A stretch of 64,000 nt of DNA. Origin: Spisula solida (lineage: Eukaryota; Mollusca; Bivalvia; Venerida; Mactridae). How positions within the stretch are numbered: the stretch's first letter is position 1; the number at the start of each line of letters is the position of its first letter. The position numbers and the translations under genes were made by a program. The stretch lies in contig OX365948.1 of assembly GCA_947247005.1 (NCBI GenBank), forward strand, positions 52,807,401 through 52,871,400. The letters run 5' to 3'. The notes beneath the pieces were generated by a model. That model saw nothing but the letters and a program-made list of their open reading frames with translations, had not been told where the DNA came from and did no database searches. This document shows positions 41,901-49,324 of this stretch, piece after piece.

Positions 41901-44900
41901 TGAATCCAATAATGTGCTCACAAGTTTTTTTAAGATTTGACCTAATGACCTAGTTTTTGACCCCACATGACCCAGTTGCAAACTTCACCTAGATTTCATA
42001 GAAAAAAACATTATGACCAAAATTCATGAATATAGGGTCAAAACTGTGACCTCTAGTGTGTTCACAAGCAATTGTGGACGGACGAAGAGTGATCACAAAA
42101 GCTCACCTGTCACCATGTGTCATCTAATAACTTTTTTTTATGTAGAAAAGTTCTTGCTTTTTAGACTTGGGATTATTCCTGAATTGTAAGACCGCTGGAT
42201 TTAGCACCAATAAGAAGTAATGATATGTTGAACAAATACTAACTGTCTCTATCGTCTATTTCCTCGTCATGATCATCATTATCAGTCTCTATCTGCATAC
42301 CATACATATCTCTCTTAATCACCTTTCTCTGTCTCTTCACTCTACTGTATATGTCAGTAAATTCCTACAATCACAGGAACAAACAACATCAACACCTTGG
42401 AGATATTGACAAGAGATAAATCTATGGGGTTTCAATACATTCTGAATCACATTTTCAAGGATAATGCCAATTTATTCAAAATTAAATATGCATAAACTAA
42501 ATGAAGGTTCAATTTGGTACTTTCTTTCAAACACTCAAATGCTTTTAAACACTAACTAAAAACATTTTATCACCTTGTTCAGGAAACGTAAGGCAAATAA
42601 TTAGTAACTAAGGGAAGAAACTCTGCATATGTAATGACAAGGCTTCATTTCACCCAAGGGAAGTAACTCTTGTCATTTCACCTACTCAATAGACAGTACT
42701 GAATCTGCTCTTTTATTAGTTTACAGAAAACACTACATTCAATACATCCAGGAATAATGGTAAGAATCGCTGTCAATTAAGTCTTTTCATATAACCCCAC
42801 AGTAACAGATACATCAATATACCTCTTTGTCTGGTGTGACATCGGACTGTACATCTAATCGACGTCTTTTCCTATGGGGTAGGTCATCTTCGTAGCTGTT
42901 ATCCAAGACCTTTTTATTAAAAGAGTCATATAACATAGACCTATTACGTGAACTACGCCTCACACCACTGTCTTCAATGTCAGCCAATTGTTCCATCTGA
43001 ATACATAACAACACTAGGAGTAATTGACATGTACAGTGCCCCCAGCTAGACGTTAATACAGGCCCTGCATTAAGGCTAAATTTCAGGAAGTCCTGACTTC
43101 CTGACCTTTGATTTGGGAAGTCCCAGTATGATTTTACGGAAGTCCCAAGTTTCGAACATCAACTCTGCGTGTACATTCAGTAATGTATGGCCATCCAACA
43201 GTATGTAGGATTGTCCAACCATTGTTACTAAGTTCAGATTACATTCATGAAATGTAATATCTGTACTTAGAGCCCATTTAACCCTTGACTTAATATGTGT
43301 TACTGTGTATTGTTTTGATATATGATCAATCCAGCTACATGTATGATTGCTCAATGATATGGTCAGTTCAGTGTACTGGTTCAAGCATATTTACAATCCA
43401 TTTTAACCCTTTGCTACATCAGCATATACTAGTAGCCTGTTTATAAACATTTTAATTGGTCATCCTTATTATCAGCAAGATGTATATACACTATCATGAG
43501 GTAAACAATGAAAATTTATTTCTTAACATGATACATATTTTATTGAAAATTGAGGTATGTCTATGGAGTATAGGGTTAAGAATTAGATGTTCAAAAAATG
43601 TCACTTGATTTAAGTACTAATACACACACTTGAATTATTACAATAATAGAAGTCAAAACTGTATGACTGATTAAAATAAAACACGAGTTTATCCGAAGAT
43701 ATGTACATATCCGAAATAGTGCAAGTTGTATGTCATAAAAGGCGTTCTTTTCCCGGTCATTTGCAGTAATTTATGCACCTGAACTCATATCTTTATTGCT
43801 TTTGTTTAAATGCCACAAACTGTGTTAAAACTCGAATAATACCACCACCATTTAATTCTTCCGAACACCACGTCATTTACACGATTTTAATGTTCGCGCT
43901 CTGCAAATTCAGAAAAAAATTCGCTGCGTCAATCAATAATTCCTCAAATTTAACACACTTGTATCGCATACAGTTTACGGGATAAATTCGCATGCCGCAC
44001 GATCAAAGACCGCCGAGGCACTACCCGCACCTTTGAAGGGAAGCGCGTCGGTCACATCAAACGTCCTTAACGTAGACATTGATGCCGCCTGCTCGTTTGA
44101 TGAAACTGCCGAACGAACGTTGGCAAAAGTATGTTAGAGTTGTGATATTTTGTGTCTGGGATTTATGTAAACGCGCGGAATATGAATTACAAGGTAAATA
44201 TTCTTTTTAAACTCGATATTTGCAGAACATACGTTTTGATACATGTCTTTTTTTAATTATGCGTACAACTAAGAATTACGCTTACCCAACGTACGACAAA
44301 TTTATAAAATAAAATCGATAATTCAATCAAATCAATTAAAGCATACGTGTTTACGTAACGGTTTGTAACTACACAATTATCTGTCTCTACACGAGATTAT
44401 TAGCGCGTCGCGTTTTACACACCTTTGGTGAATTTGATTACCGCAGCGATCGCGTACATTATTATGAACAGTACGCATGATCAGGCCGTCAATCAAATTA
44501 GCGGACATTCGGTGGGCGGAGCGAACGTTTATCGATTGGCCAATGATCTAGCGAGATTAATGAAATCAGTCTGATGCGGCTTTCACCGTCTGAAGTTTAC
44601 ACAACAGGACGTCCTGCGTATTGATTATCGGCGTATAACATATTTTATTGACGTACGCTGTACGAACGAGAGTTTGATTTCCGGCGTACACGGCCGATTT
44701 CCTGGTGTAATATACGCCCGTACGCACGCTAACGCAACTGCTGTTAATAGCAGGGCGCAACGCCCTGCTGCCCTTTTCCTGCGCCCTGCTGTGCCCTTTT
44801 GTTGTCAAATCCGCCCTGCCCTTTTTAATTTCTTCTGTGTGTAAAAAATAGGTCAATCGAGTAATAAACAACGTGACAAGTTGTATATTAATCAGATACG

Positions 44901-47900
44901 TCAATCATCCATAAAGCACTCTTAAATTGATAACATCGGAGGCGGGGCTTGTCATCTGCAACGGCTATCAACCAATGAGATCGTGTCTCACGTTCACTCA
45001 TAATCAACGTGTGAATAGCTAATTGGCATTTATCCGAGTGAATTAGATCACAGATTGTCCGTGAATTTGACCAAGTCAAGTAAAATACTTAGAGGGCACT
45101 TGTCAATTTCAACAGAAATGTTTAACATAAGTTACAGTAATGATGAATTCATTCTTAAATTTCGAAGTTTTAATAACGCACATTTTTTCTCAGGATCTTG
45201 CAGGAATAAACGCGCGCTATTAAATCATTCTAACTAACTTTTATTTACCAATGTAACCCGTTGACTAGCATGTTTAATCCTCAATAAAAAATATATCGTG
45301 AATCCAAAAAGAATTTTAAAGCACAGAGCACTATTAAAGTCCTCGACGCATCGCCATATAAGGCGTTAATTCACCAGAGAAACGTGTAAACTCAGTGAGT
45401 TACATAGTGACGTCATACGGTGTGTAAAACTCACGCGTGTAGAGACTTGGGCGTAGGCCTACTGTAAAGCATCACAGTGTACACTTTATATTTTTTGATA
45501 ATGTTAAAATTAATCTTAATGAATTAAATCGCGCCTTAGTCTTTGACCTGGCATATTGGAAAGTTATTGACGTGGATTTTCACGAGATTCACTCATATAA
45601 TGAAGATCCACCAGCGTTGACAATTCTCGCGTAAGTTCTAAAGTTGGACAATTTCCAATCTCGTTTTTATGTTAGATTATAATTTTTTACGCGAAAAGTC
45701 TTATTTCCGCAAGTCTATACTACCTTGATATCAAATACAGATCGATGTAGAAAATAGATAGAAATTTATGAAGATTCACGGGCCGGGATTTAAAATTTCG
45801 TATTACCCACGTCGATTAATTGCCTTACGCGCAAGTTGGCCGAATTTTGATCTCATTGAGTAGGATCTAAAAACTTTTTTGGCATACTTATTCTTTTCCC
45901 TTCTTTAAATCGGTGATTCCGTGATATGATACTAATATCGCTCGGAAATTACTTTAGTTTTCGGTTAGTGATAAAACTCGGGCACCGTCCATACCGTTGT
46001 GCAAGAGAAATTTGATGAGAAAATCGTATTTTTTATGTTTTACATCGTACAATTAAACAGTTAATGAATGCTGTCAAAAGAATAAATATTAACTACTATG
46101 ATGTTTGTGAATTGAAAGAACATTGAAAGAACAATCTGAGTTGATTATATAAGTGTTGATTATACATACAAGTAGATCAATACTTTGGCATAGGGCATTT
46201 GTCTGTTTAAATGTTTTGTGATCATTTAGAAATCTATGCTTCATTTCTTTTACATAATATTTTTTTCCTTTTAATGAAAAGGTATATTTGCTTACTGGAG
46301 AAACACCACAATTTCTGTCAGGAAACACAGGAGATGCCATAAGCAGACACTAAAACTTCAAAATTTTCTTGGGGGGAAGACCCCCAATCCCCCCTAACCC
46401 TCCCCCAAAGTGCCCTTTTCACAAAGTTGCACCCTGCCCTTTTCAAATCCTAGCTGGAGCACTGCATGTATAAATATGAACATACATATTGCAAATGTAA
46501 TGGGACATCGTAAATATGCAAAAACTTAAGTTTATGGACATACCGGTACTTGAATAAGGAATTTCAAAAACTTTGCAAATACACAATCTAAGCAAATACC
46601 TTGACTTGTTTAGATTTAGAATGCAAGGCATAATCAGCAGTCCTTCTATGTCTACGAGGGGATTTCATCGTAACATGACTTTGTCTTCTACCACGTCCAC
46701 GGGGAGGTAACTTTTCATCATCATTATCATCACTACTTTCGTGAGCTGCAGTACTTTCTTTCTGCTCTTGCCCATCCTCCTCACACAGTCTAAGAGCCGG
46801 CTGGCCACGACGCCGAGTGTGACGATTGAGATGCACAAACTCAATTTCACTGTCACTCACTGAAATACAACAGATTAAAAGTTTGACCAACAATGTACAG
46901 TCAATTGAAGGAACACATACAGGTGTTTGTCTGAAAATAGACTTTAACTTGGTACTTTGTTCTATAGTGATATATTAACAGTGCTAAGATGAACTAAAGA
47001 TGTGTAAATTTTATGCCTACCTTCATCAACATAATCCTCCACATATGTTACCCTGCAATAAATAAAATCAAATAATGAGTACAGAGTTGCAAACTTCCAA
47101 GTTCTGCTTCAGATTCCAGTCAAAAAGTTGAAAAATGACGTATGACTTGACTTTAACAAGACAACTTGAAAAACACAGAGGACAAGAAACAATAGAAGAC
47201 ATACAGCGTAACGCCTATTTAGTCTTACCAATAGTTGGAAACTTGGATAATTATCAACTGATTTCTATCAAAAGATGTAATCCCTTGACTTCGATAATAC
47301 TCAATATGAGGGATGAAGTTTAACCAGAAGAAGAAGAAAACATCCCCCCCCCAATCACCCTATATTTCATACAGTAGTCTCAGGCATCGCGAAAACCGTC
47401 GGTCCGTCGGTCCTGACCGACAAAAAATGCTTTGGTCCGGCAAAATTTGACTGAATGTCGGACCGTTGGTCCGACGGAGATTTTAAGTCTGGACGGCGAT
47501 ATTCCCACATCGTAGTTGAAGATTATTGTAAAGAATGTAACACGAATGTATTTTCGTAAATCCTCGTCGAGATTCAATAAGATATCCCTCCGAAATCGTC
47601 AAAAATGTAACATAATTCAGCGAAATGAAGGTCGCGAAAACTGATTATTTTTTGGATGCGGATAAAACCCGTAGTACACGGTACTGATTCCGGAATGTTC
47701 GCGATTTTTTTTCTGAATATATTTTTATTTTGACGATTTCCGAGGGGGCTTTTTAACACGAAAAAACGTGATTTAGTTTAAAGATGTTTGATATTAAATG
47801 GTAAAATGAAAATAACATTTCTCTTGACAGAAAGTCCTGTCTGATATATGCTCATTGAATGGGCTGAATGAGCCCATTGTGAAAAGGCAAACTATCTAAT

Positions 47901-48851
47901 TAGGCCTATTTGAAAACACTTGTTAACTGTGTGTTAAAGCTAACAATGCATTTCTAAATACTTTACCACTGAATAATTTAAGAAGAACATGCATTATCTA
48001 TACATCTCTCTTCATTTGGTTTTTTAACTGTTTCCTATTAATATTGTTCGGTCCGGCCAAAATTGATTCGGTCCGGCCAAATTTATTTTATGCCGGTCCG
48101 GATGTCCGGCCTTTTTTTCTCACTTTCGCGAAGCCTGTAGTCTATATAGTCACAAAATTGAATGAGACACGAATTTGGCTAAATGAGAAATAATGTTAAC
48201 CTCTTGACACTTGAACGAGCAGAACGCTTCGGCACTAGGCTATCATCCAAGGCTCCATTACCACTTTTATCAAAGTTATCAACATCACTTTCTTCACTGT
48301 CTTCGTGCTGATAAAAAAAGCATGGATGAAATTAACATTTTTCCTTTCATATTATCCTGTCAGCCTTATTATCAATGCAGGCAGAGAATTTTCATGTTGG
48401 AAATACAGTCCTTTAGTTTAGTAATGGAAGTTTCAAAATGAGAAGTATAGTTGCCATTTGCCTCATTTGGTGCGAAAAAAATAGTACGATTTATATTGAG
48501 TACGAATCAAACGATTATTTTATAAATAAATTATGCAACATATAAGGCCAAAACCAATTGCTGCTAGATTAACATTGAATAAAAATAAGGAAATTTACAA
48601 CGATCCAATTCAAATAGTCACTTATAAACCTTGGATCGCGAAATATTTACGATTGAATGAAGGGAACTTTACCCCACCCAGGCCAGGGCCAGACATTGAA
48701 CAAAGACATGTCGACCTAATTATTGATTAAATAAAATGCAACATACATCAGCATGAGACGCCCTAGTCCTGGTCATTCTTTTTGCTTCAAGCGACGGAAA
48801 CGTCCCATCCGATTCCTCACCGGCTTCTTGATTATGCCTAGTTTTTACCAT
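20855..48851 (-). CDS. ATAD2: ATAD2/ATAD2B-type AAA+ ATPase with bromodomain, complete, 26 coding exons
   Basis: The spliced CDS is 5070 nt and encodes 1689 residues; human ATAD2 is about 1390. Family role: a nuclear AAA+ ATPase that binds acetylated histones and acts on chromatin. Order along the protein: acidic and basic N-terminus (1-448), AAA1 (about 449-660) with Walker A GPPGTGKT at 493-500, Walker B IIFFDE at 553-558 and arginines 612 and 615, a linker, a degenerate AAA2 (about 817-985), the bromodomain (about 1000-1147) with acetyl-lysine Asn 1099, a long Ser/Pro/Lys-rich region (1147-1559), and the conserved C-terminal helical domain (1580-1689). The ATG at 48851 is the first Met after an in-frame TAG at 48861-48863 and has G at -3 and +4. 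Every intron is GT-AG. The bromodomain text KPVDIED resembles vertebrate ATAD2B while other parts resemble ATAD2, as expected of a single invertebrate co-orthologue. The large size comes from exon 23. Exons are listed separately. Confidence 0.97.
20975..21445 (-). repeat. tRNA-derived SINE interrupted by a TIR element
   Basis: On the minus strand the head (near 21440) has a box A-like TGGTCCAGTGGTTAA, and the tail (near 20985) has 'tgtttgttttattttggttt' type sequence. A CAGGGGTGTCAAC-family element occupies 21103-21350. Relatives: 28690-28960 and 33138-33560. Confidence 0.7.
21876..22123 (-). CDS. ATAD2: ATAD2 exon 25 (residues 1580-1662), conserved C-terminal domain
   Basis: It encodes [40 protein letters not shown], and [20 protein letters not shown]. 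This matches the human C-terminus (TRARRSQVE..., LENLYAVISQCIYRHRKDHD). A GTATTG inside the exon (about 21986) looks like a donor, but the homology continues past it to GTAAGT at 21875. Confidence 0.94.
22181..22472. mobile_element. TIR element with CAGTTCAACCTCT ends
   Basis: Inverted ends and internal 'gagaggttgttgctctacaga' repeats. Decayed relatives occur near 50330-50390, 55680-55790 and 61225-61385. It is followed at 22475-22700 by a SINE-like fragment also seen at 25590-25700. Confidence 0.65.
22870..22930 (-). CDS. ATAD2: ATAD2 exon 24 (residues 1560-1580)
   Basis: A 61-nt exon encoding [20 protein letters not shown]. It is acidic and not conserved in sequence. The phases (0 in, 1 out) fit exons 23 and 25, with acceptor TTTCAG and donor GTAAAA. 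Confidence 0.85.
23178..24415 (-). CDS. ATAD2: ATAD2 exon 23, 1238-nt exon for the SP-rich C-terminal region (residues 1147-1559)
   Basis: One large exon encodes about 413 residues. It opens with [16 protein letters not shown] (human SKYAPSYYHVMP). A basic nuclear-localisation-like segment [10 protein letters not shown] lies at 1288-1297, followed by an acidic run (1316-1320). From roughly 1355 to 1500 there are repeated Ser-Pro motifs ([42 protein letters not shown]), typical targets of proline-directed kinases. The human counterpart is far shorter, so this exon accounts for the extra length. The first Met at 24353 is internal, not a start. Confidence 0.95.
24983..25105 (-). CDS. ATAD2: ATAD2 exon 22 (residues 1106-1147), bromodomain helix C
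   Basis: It encodes [20 protein letters not shown] and ends ESRKKRG, matching human [19 protein letters not shown]...ESRKKRG. Acceptor ATTCAG, donor GTATCA. Confidence 0.96.
25140..25530. repeat. Two units of an 'aactagacttggtactgatcag' repeat ending in a CCAA/CCGA microsatellite
   Basis: The units share 'gttacagagaaatagcgcgg' and lie in ATAD2 intron 21. The microsatellite is at about 25455-25492. Confidence 0.7.
25961..26120 (-). CDS. ATAD2: ATAD2 exon 21 (residues 1053-1106), bromodomain core
   Basis: It encodes [20 protein letters not shown] and then [11 protein letters not shown], including the acetyl-lysine-binding Asn 1099 (human Asn 1064). The donor is GTAAGA; the open frame simply runs on into the intron. 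Confidence 0.97.
26150..26405. repeat. Dispersed repeat with 'ggatcctgacataactc', copy in ATAD2 intron 20
   Basis: Ends 'cagaagtcct' and 'taggggacta'. Other copies: 30540-30705 (partial), 51048-51305 and 57400-57690 (opposite orientation). Non-coding. Confidence 0.75.
26788..26984 (-). CDS. ATAD2: ATAD2 exon 20 (residues 987-1052), bromodomain helix Z
   Basis: It encodes [20 protein letters not shown], then the first bromodomain helix ([16 protein letters not shown]) and [12 protein letters not shown]. The 'RVF shelf' of human ATAD2 is here Phe-Ile-Phe (1042-1044), closer to the NIF of ATAD2B. Confidence 0.96.
27211..27742. mobile_element. CAGGGGTGTCAAC element with a nested GGTATTTATAAAGCATC element
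   Basis: The inner element, 27452-27725, has ends built on CTGGGC(T/C)GGTATTTATAAAGC and its inverse. A half-copy of it lies near 52470. Located in ATAD2 intron 19. Confidence 0.8.
27824..27959 (-). CDS. ATAD2: ATAD2 exon 19 (residues 942-987)
   Basis: It encodes [20 protein letters not shown], then [18 protein letters not shown], matching human FFEDLILKQAAKPPISKK. This closes AAA2 and leads to the bromodomain. Confidence 0.95.
28468..28653 (-). CDS. ATAD2: ATAD2 exon 18 (residues 880-941), AAA2 core
   Basis: It encodes [19 protein letters not shown] and [20 protein letters not shown], matching human EAKRTAPSIVYVPHIHVWW. The Walker B acidic pair is replaced by PH, again indicating an inactive second ATPase. 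Phase 0 on both sides. Confidence 0.96.
28690..28960 (-). repeat. SINE copy in ATAD2 intron 17
   Basis: It shares 'tttctcaacaatttttcag' and 'ctagtactaact' with 20975-21445. The head at about 28880-28930 shows a weak box B-like 'tttgattccc'. Confidence 0.6.
29111..29297 (-). CDS. ATAD2: ATAD2 exon 17 (residues 817-879), degenerate AAA2 P-loop
   Basis: It encodes [20 protein letters not shown] and later [20 protein letters not shown]. This aligns with human RPRILIVGEPGFGQGSHLAP. The loop lacks the GKT of a working Walker A, as in other family members, so AAA2 is expected not to hydrolyse ATP. Confidence 0.95.
29298..30123. other. ATAD2 intron 16
   Basis: Contains short 'caaggaccatagctcaact'-type repeat fragments and chance minus frames (29379-29685). 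No exon recognised. Confidence 0.5.
30124..30283 (-). CDS. ATAD2: ATAD2 exon 16 (residues 764-817), inter-ATPase linker
   Basis: It encodes an acidic, poorly conserved linker ([18 protein letters not shown], then [14 protein letters not shown]) equivalent to the human spacer between the two ATPase modules. Supported by phase and by both splice sites (TTTCAG, GTATGT). Confidence 0.88.
30706..31285. repeat. Tandem repeat with 'aaggtcacagtgaccttgacc', three units of about 142 bp
   Basis: Units start near 30748, 30890 and 31035. The array ends in a CAGA/CCGA microsatellite (about 31207-31240) and 'gatggggggcata'. The core AAGGTCACAGTGACCTT is a near-palindrome. It lies in ATAD2 intron 15. Confidence 0.85.
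31437..31751 (-). CDS. ATAD2: ATAD2 exon 15 (residues 659-764), AAA1 lid and linker
   Basis: It encodes [20 protein letters not shown] and [14 protein letters not shown], then [20 protein letters not shown]. These match the human lid subdomain and the linker to AAA2 almost residue for residue. Confidence 0.97.
32229..32319 (-). CDS. ATAD2: ATAD2 exon 14 (residues 629-659)
   Basis: It encodes [20 protein letters not shown], the start of the AAA1 lid, matching human ILKIHTRDWNPK. Ends ...CIG split by a phase-1 intron. Confidence 0.95.
32822..33070 (-). CDS. ATAD2: ATAD2 exon 13 (residues 546-628), Walker B and arginine fingers
   Basis: It encodes [15 protein letters not shown] (Walker B, DE at 557-558), sensor-1 in GATNR (Asn 601) and [10 protein letters not shown] (Arg 612 and 615). 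All residues needed for ATP hydrolysis in AAA1 are present. Confidence 0.97.
33138..33560 (-). repeat. SINE remnant split by a CAGGGGTGTCAAC element
   Basis: The SINE tail 'tttgtttattcc' is separated from its continuation 'ggttaaaagcaatttatcaac' by the element at 33152-33419. ATTCC is on both sides of the insertion. ATAD2 intron 12. Confidence 0.65.
33991..34139 (-). CDS. ATAD2: ATAD2 exon 12 (residues 496-545), Walker A second half
   Basis: It completes Walker A ([14 protein letters not shown]) and continues to [20 protein letters not shown], the conserved helix with the WVGESE motif that contacts the ring pore. Phase 0 at donor GTAACA. Confidence 0.97.
34322..34388 (-). repeat. tRNA-derived SINE head in ATAD2 intron 11
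   Basis: The minus strand has AGCATCTTGGTAGAGTGTT (box A-like) and GGTTCGATCC (box B). The rest of intron 11 (34140-35126) shows nothing I recognise. Confidence 0.6.
35127..35268 (-). CDS. ATAD2: ATAD2 exon 11 (residues 449-496), AAA1 start and first half of Walker A
   Basis: It encodes [18 protein letters not shown] and ends LFYGPPG at the donor, so the Walker A loop GPPG|TGKT is split by the intron. The VGGL motif marks the N-linker of classical AAA ATPases. Confidence 0.97.
35417..35582. mobile_element. MITE with TTATCACATAACCT ends
   Basis: The 14-bp ends are inverted copies. The right end is 3 bp from the hairpin at 35586. ATAD2 intron 10. Confidence 0.65.
35586..35725. repeat. Near-perfect 140-bp palindrome (hairpin)
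   Basis: About 40 bases at each end are exact inverse copies (starting ATCTTGCATGAGTGCTC). The pairing resumes after a few mismatches and continues through GACAAAA and ATGACAC towards the centre at about 35655. Transcribed as part of ATAD2 intron 10. Confidence 0.9.
35878..36132. mobile_element. CAGGGGTTCTAC-family TIR element
   Basis: Ends CAGGGGTTCTACTGAGGC and TAGGACCCCTG; collinear with 28027-28256 and 32483-32748. Confidence 0.75.
36330..36444 (-). CDS. ATAD2: ATAD2 exon 10 (residues 410-448), AAA1 entry
   Basis: It encodes [20 protein letters not shown] then [19 protein letters not shown], nearly identical in pattern to human RCLPLNF...[12 protein letters not shown]. This segment precedes the first ATPase domain. 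Donor GTAAGT, phase 0. Confidence 0.96.
36997..37116 (-). CDS. ATAD2: ATAD2 exon 9 (residues 370-410), Ser-rich
   Basis: It encodes [20 protein letters not shown] followed by [19 protein letters not shown], collinear with human RRRHAIHSSDSTSSSSSEDE. Donor GTACAC, leaving AG. Confidence 0.93.
37181..37356. mobile_element. CAGGGGTTCCATTTGACTC element, copy 1
   Basis: A second copy is at 39841-40029. Both contain 'gaagggtcattttctcttaa' and end with a GGAAC(C)-type inverse of the head. Confidence 0.7.
37794..38239. mobile_element. TIR element full of 'ttccctgactttt' repeats
   Basis: Ends CAGGGTTCCCAC and GTGGGAACCCTG with ACTAT outside both. Fragments recur at 24750-24880 and 56368-56735. The minus-strand frames at 37602-38433 across it are artefacts. 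Confidence 0.8.
38968..39103 (-). CDS. ATAD2: ATAD2 exon 8 (residues 325-370)
   Basis: It encodes [17 protein letters not shown], then [14 protein letters not shown] and [10 protein letters not shown]. This is the Arg/Pro/Ser segment that in the human protein carries PASPARPRYR. Donor GTAAAT, leaving AA. Confidence 0.9.
39611..39784 (-). CDS. ATAD2: ATAD2 exon 7 (residues 267-325), acidic block
   Basis: It encodes the family's acidic tract (Asp/Glu/Asn-rich for about 30 residues) followed by [19 protein letters not shown], which matches human KRYYLRQRKATVYY. A second overlapping minus frame (39533-39784, Met/Lys-rich) is a shadow. Confidence 0.93.
40200..42125. repeat. 'gacctagtgacctag' tandem array, copy 1, split by a hAT-like element
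   Basis: It starts 'acaagaggacccaaagggcc' and ends 'aagagtgatcacaaaagctcacctgt', as does the array at 53228-54590. Units of about 120-145 bp. Located in ATAD2 intron 6. Confidence 0.85.
40879..41892. mobile_element. hAT-like non-autonomous element with 8-bp target duplication
   Basis: The 1014-bp element begins TAGTGATCCGACGATTGTCG and ends in GAACACTA. GCCATAAT is repeated exactly at 40871-40878 and 41893-41900, the 8-bp signature of hAT insertions. No transposase frame is present. Confidence 0.85.
42244..42364 (-). CDS. ATAD2: ATAD2 exon 6 (residues 227-267)
   Basis: It encodes [20 protein letters not shown] and then an acidic stretch ([15 protein letters not shown]). The basic helix followed by acidic run mirrors the human KKMRRQRMRELED region. 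Donor GTTAGT. Confidence 0.9.
42823..42996 (-). CDS. ATAD2: ATAD2 exon 5 (residues 169-226)
   Basis: The exon begins exactly with ATG ([20 protein letters not shown]). It aligns with the human segment containing VRRSCRIRSRY and continues to the basic HRKRRRLDV. The first codon could serve as an alternative start if transcription began in the CpG-rich block of intron 4 just upstream. Confidence 0.92.
43980..45100. promoter_or_regulatory. CpG-rich block inside ATAD2 intron 4
   Basis: Roughly twenty CpGs occur in 43981-44280, against two in a 300-bp sample at 17401-17700. It lies about 1 kb upstream of exon 5, which begins with ATG. Promoter function is inference only. Confidence 0.3.
44740..46455. 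repeat. Possible inserted segment flanked by 'gccctgc...ccctttt' repeats
   Basis: Both edges carry CCCTGC/CCCTTTTC-rich text (44750-44825 and 46370-46445). The interior has no recognisable gene. Whether it is one element is uncertain. Confidence 0.35.
46600..46859 (-). CDS. ATAD2: ATAD2 exon 4 (residues 82-168)
   Basis: It encodes an acidic/basic low-complexity stretch including [18 protein letters not shown] and a run of Ser, Asp and Asn, ending KQVK at donor GTATTT, phase 0. Another minus-strand frame across the same DNA (46665-46856) is a shadow. Confidence 0.9.
47021..47052 (-). CDS. ATAD2: ATAD2 exon 3, 32-nt microexon (residues 71-82)
   Basis: A very short exon encoding [11 protein letters not shown], with acceptor TTGCAG and donor GTAGGC. 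Its phases (2 in, 1 out) bridge exons 2 and 4 exactly, which is the main support for it. Confidence 0.8.
47381..48137. mobile_element. TIR element with 'ggtccg' repeats in ATAD2 intron 2
   Basis: Ends CAGGCATCGCGAAA and the inverse of CAGGCTTCGCGAAA; TAGTCT lies outside both. Both ends are rich in GGTCCG/CGGACC words. Non-coding. Confidence 0.8.
48201..48307 (-). CDS. ATAD2: ATAD2 exon 2 (residues 36-71)
   Basis: Acceptor ATCAG, donor GTTAAC. The peptide is rich in Asp/Glu and Ser ([12 protein letters not shown]) and then basic ([10 protein letters not shown]), typical of a disordered N-terminal segment. It leaves two bases (AG) that join exon 3. Confidence 0.85.
48747..48851 (-). CDS. ATAD2: ATAD2 exon 1 (residues 1-35)
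   Basis: It encodes the N-terminus beginning [16 protein letters not shown] and ends GCTGAT before the donor GTATGT, phase 0. Start choice is explained in the gene entry. The N-terminus is not strongly conserved in the family, so this exon rests on phase, the Kozak context and its acidic/basic composition. Confidence 0.85.
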
Positions 48852-48863
48852 CTCAAAAATCTA

Positions 48864-49324
48864 ATCCAACGTCAAATCCGGACCATATTTCTTCCAAAGG
48901 CCTACGTACACTCGTACGAAATAGTCCTACATTTTAGATTTAAAAAGATTATTTTGCAAATGTAGCATATATTTTTCACCAAAACATTACAGTTTATACA
49001 TAATTGACCAATGCAAATTAATTATTAAGCAATTTTATTGCAAATCTAAGAATCCAATAAAGTAGTACCCAGCAGACTCGCGCTCGAATATTTGAGAAAA
49101 TGTAAACAAAATGGCGGGAAGCTCTTCTGTCTGTCAGCAAACAAAAACAACCGGTATTAATTTCGGTGTTATAAAACCTTTATAACTGCGAAATCTTCAT
49201 TTTTCAAGGGTTACTCTAACTTAAACTTACGACACAGTTCAATGTGCTCGTGCCAATTAGTTTTTAATCAACTCTGGTTTTTTTATTGAGCGGTTCCTAA
49301 TGTTACGAACCTAATTGAGTACGA
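48864..49324. promoter_or_regulatory. Bidirectional promoter between ATAD2 and TMEM244
   Basis: The two start codons are 473 bp apart and point away from each other. CAAAATGGCGG at 49107-49117 on the plus strand fits the YY1 core found in many TATA-less animal promoters. No TATA box stands out. If TMEM244 transcription starts upstream of 49111, the ATG inside the YY1 match opens a 24-codon upstream ORF that ends before 49325. Confidence 0.6.
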
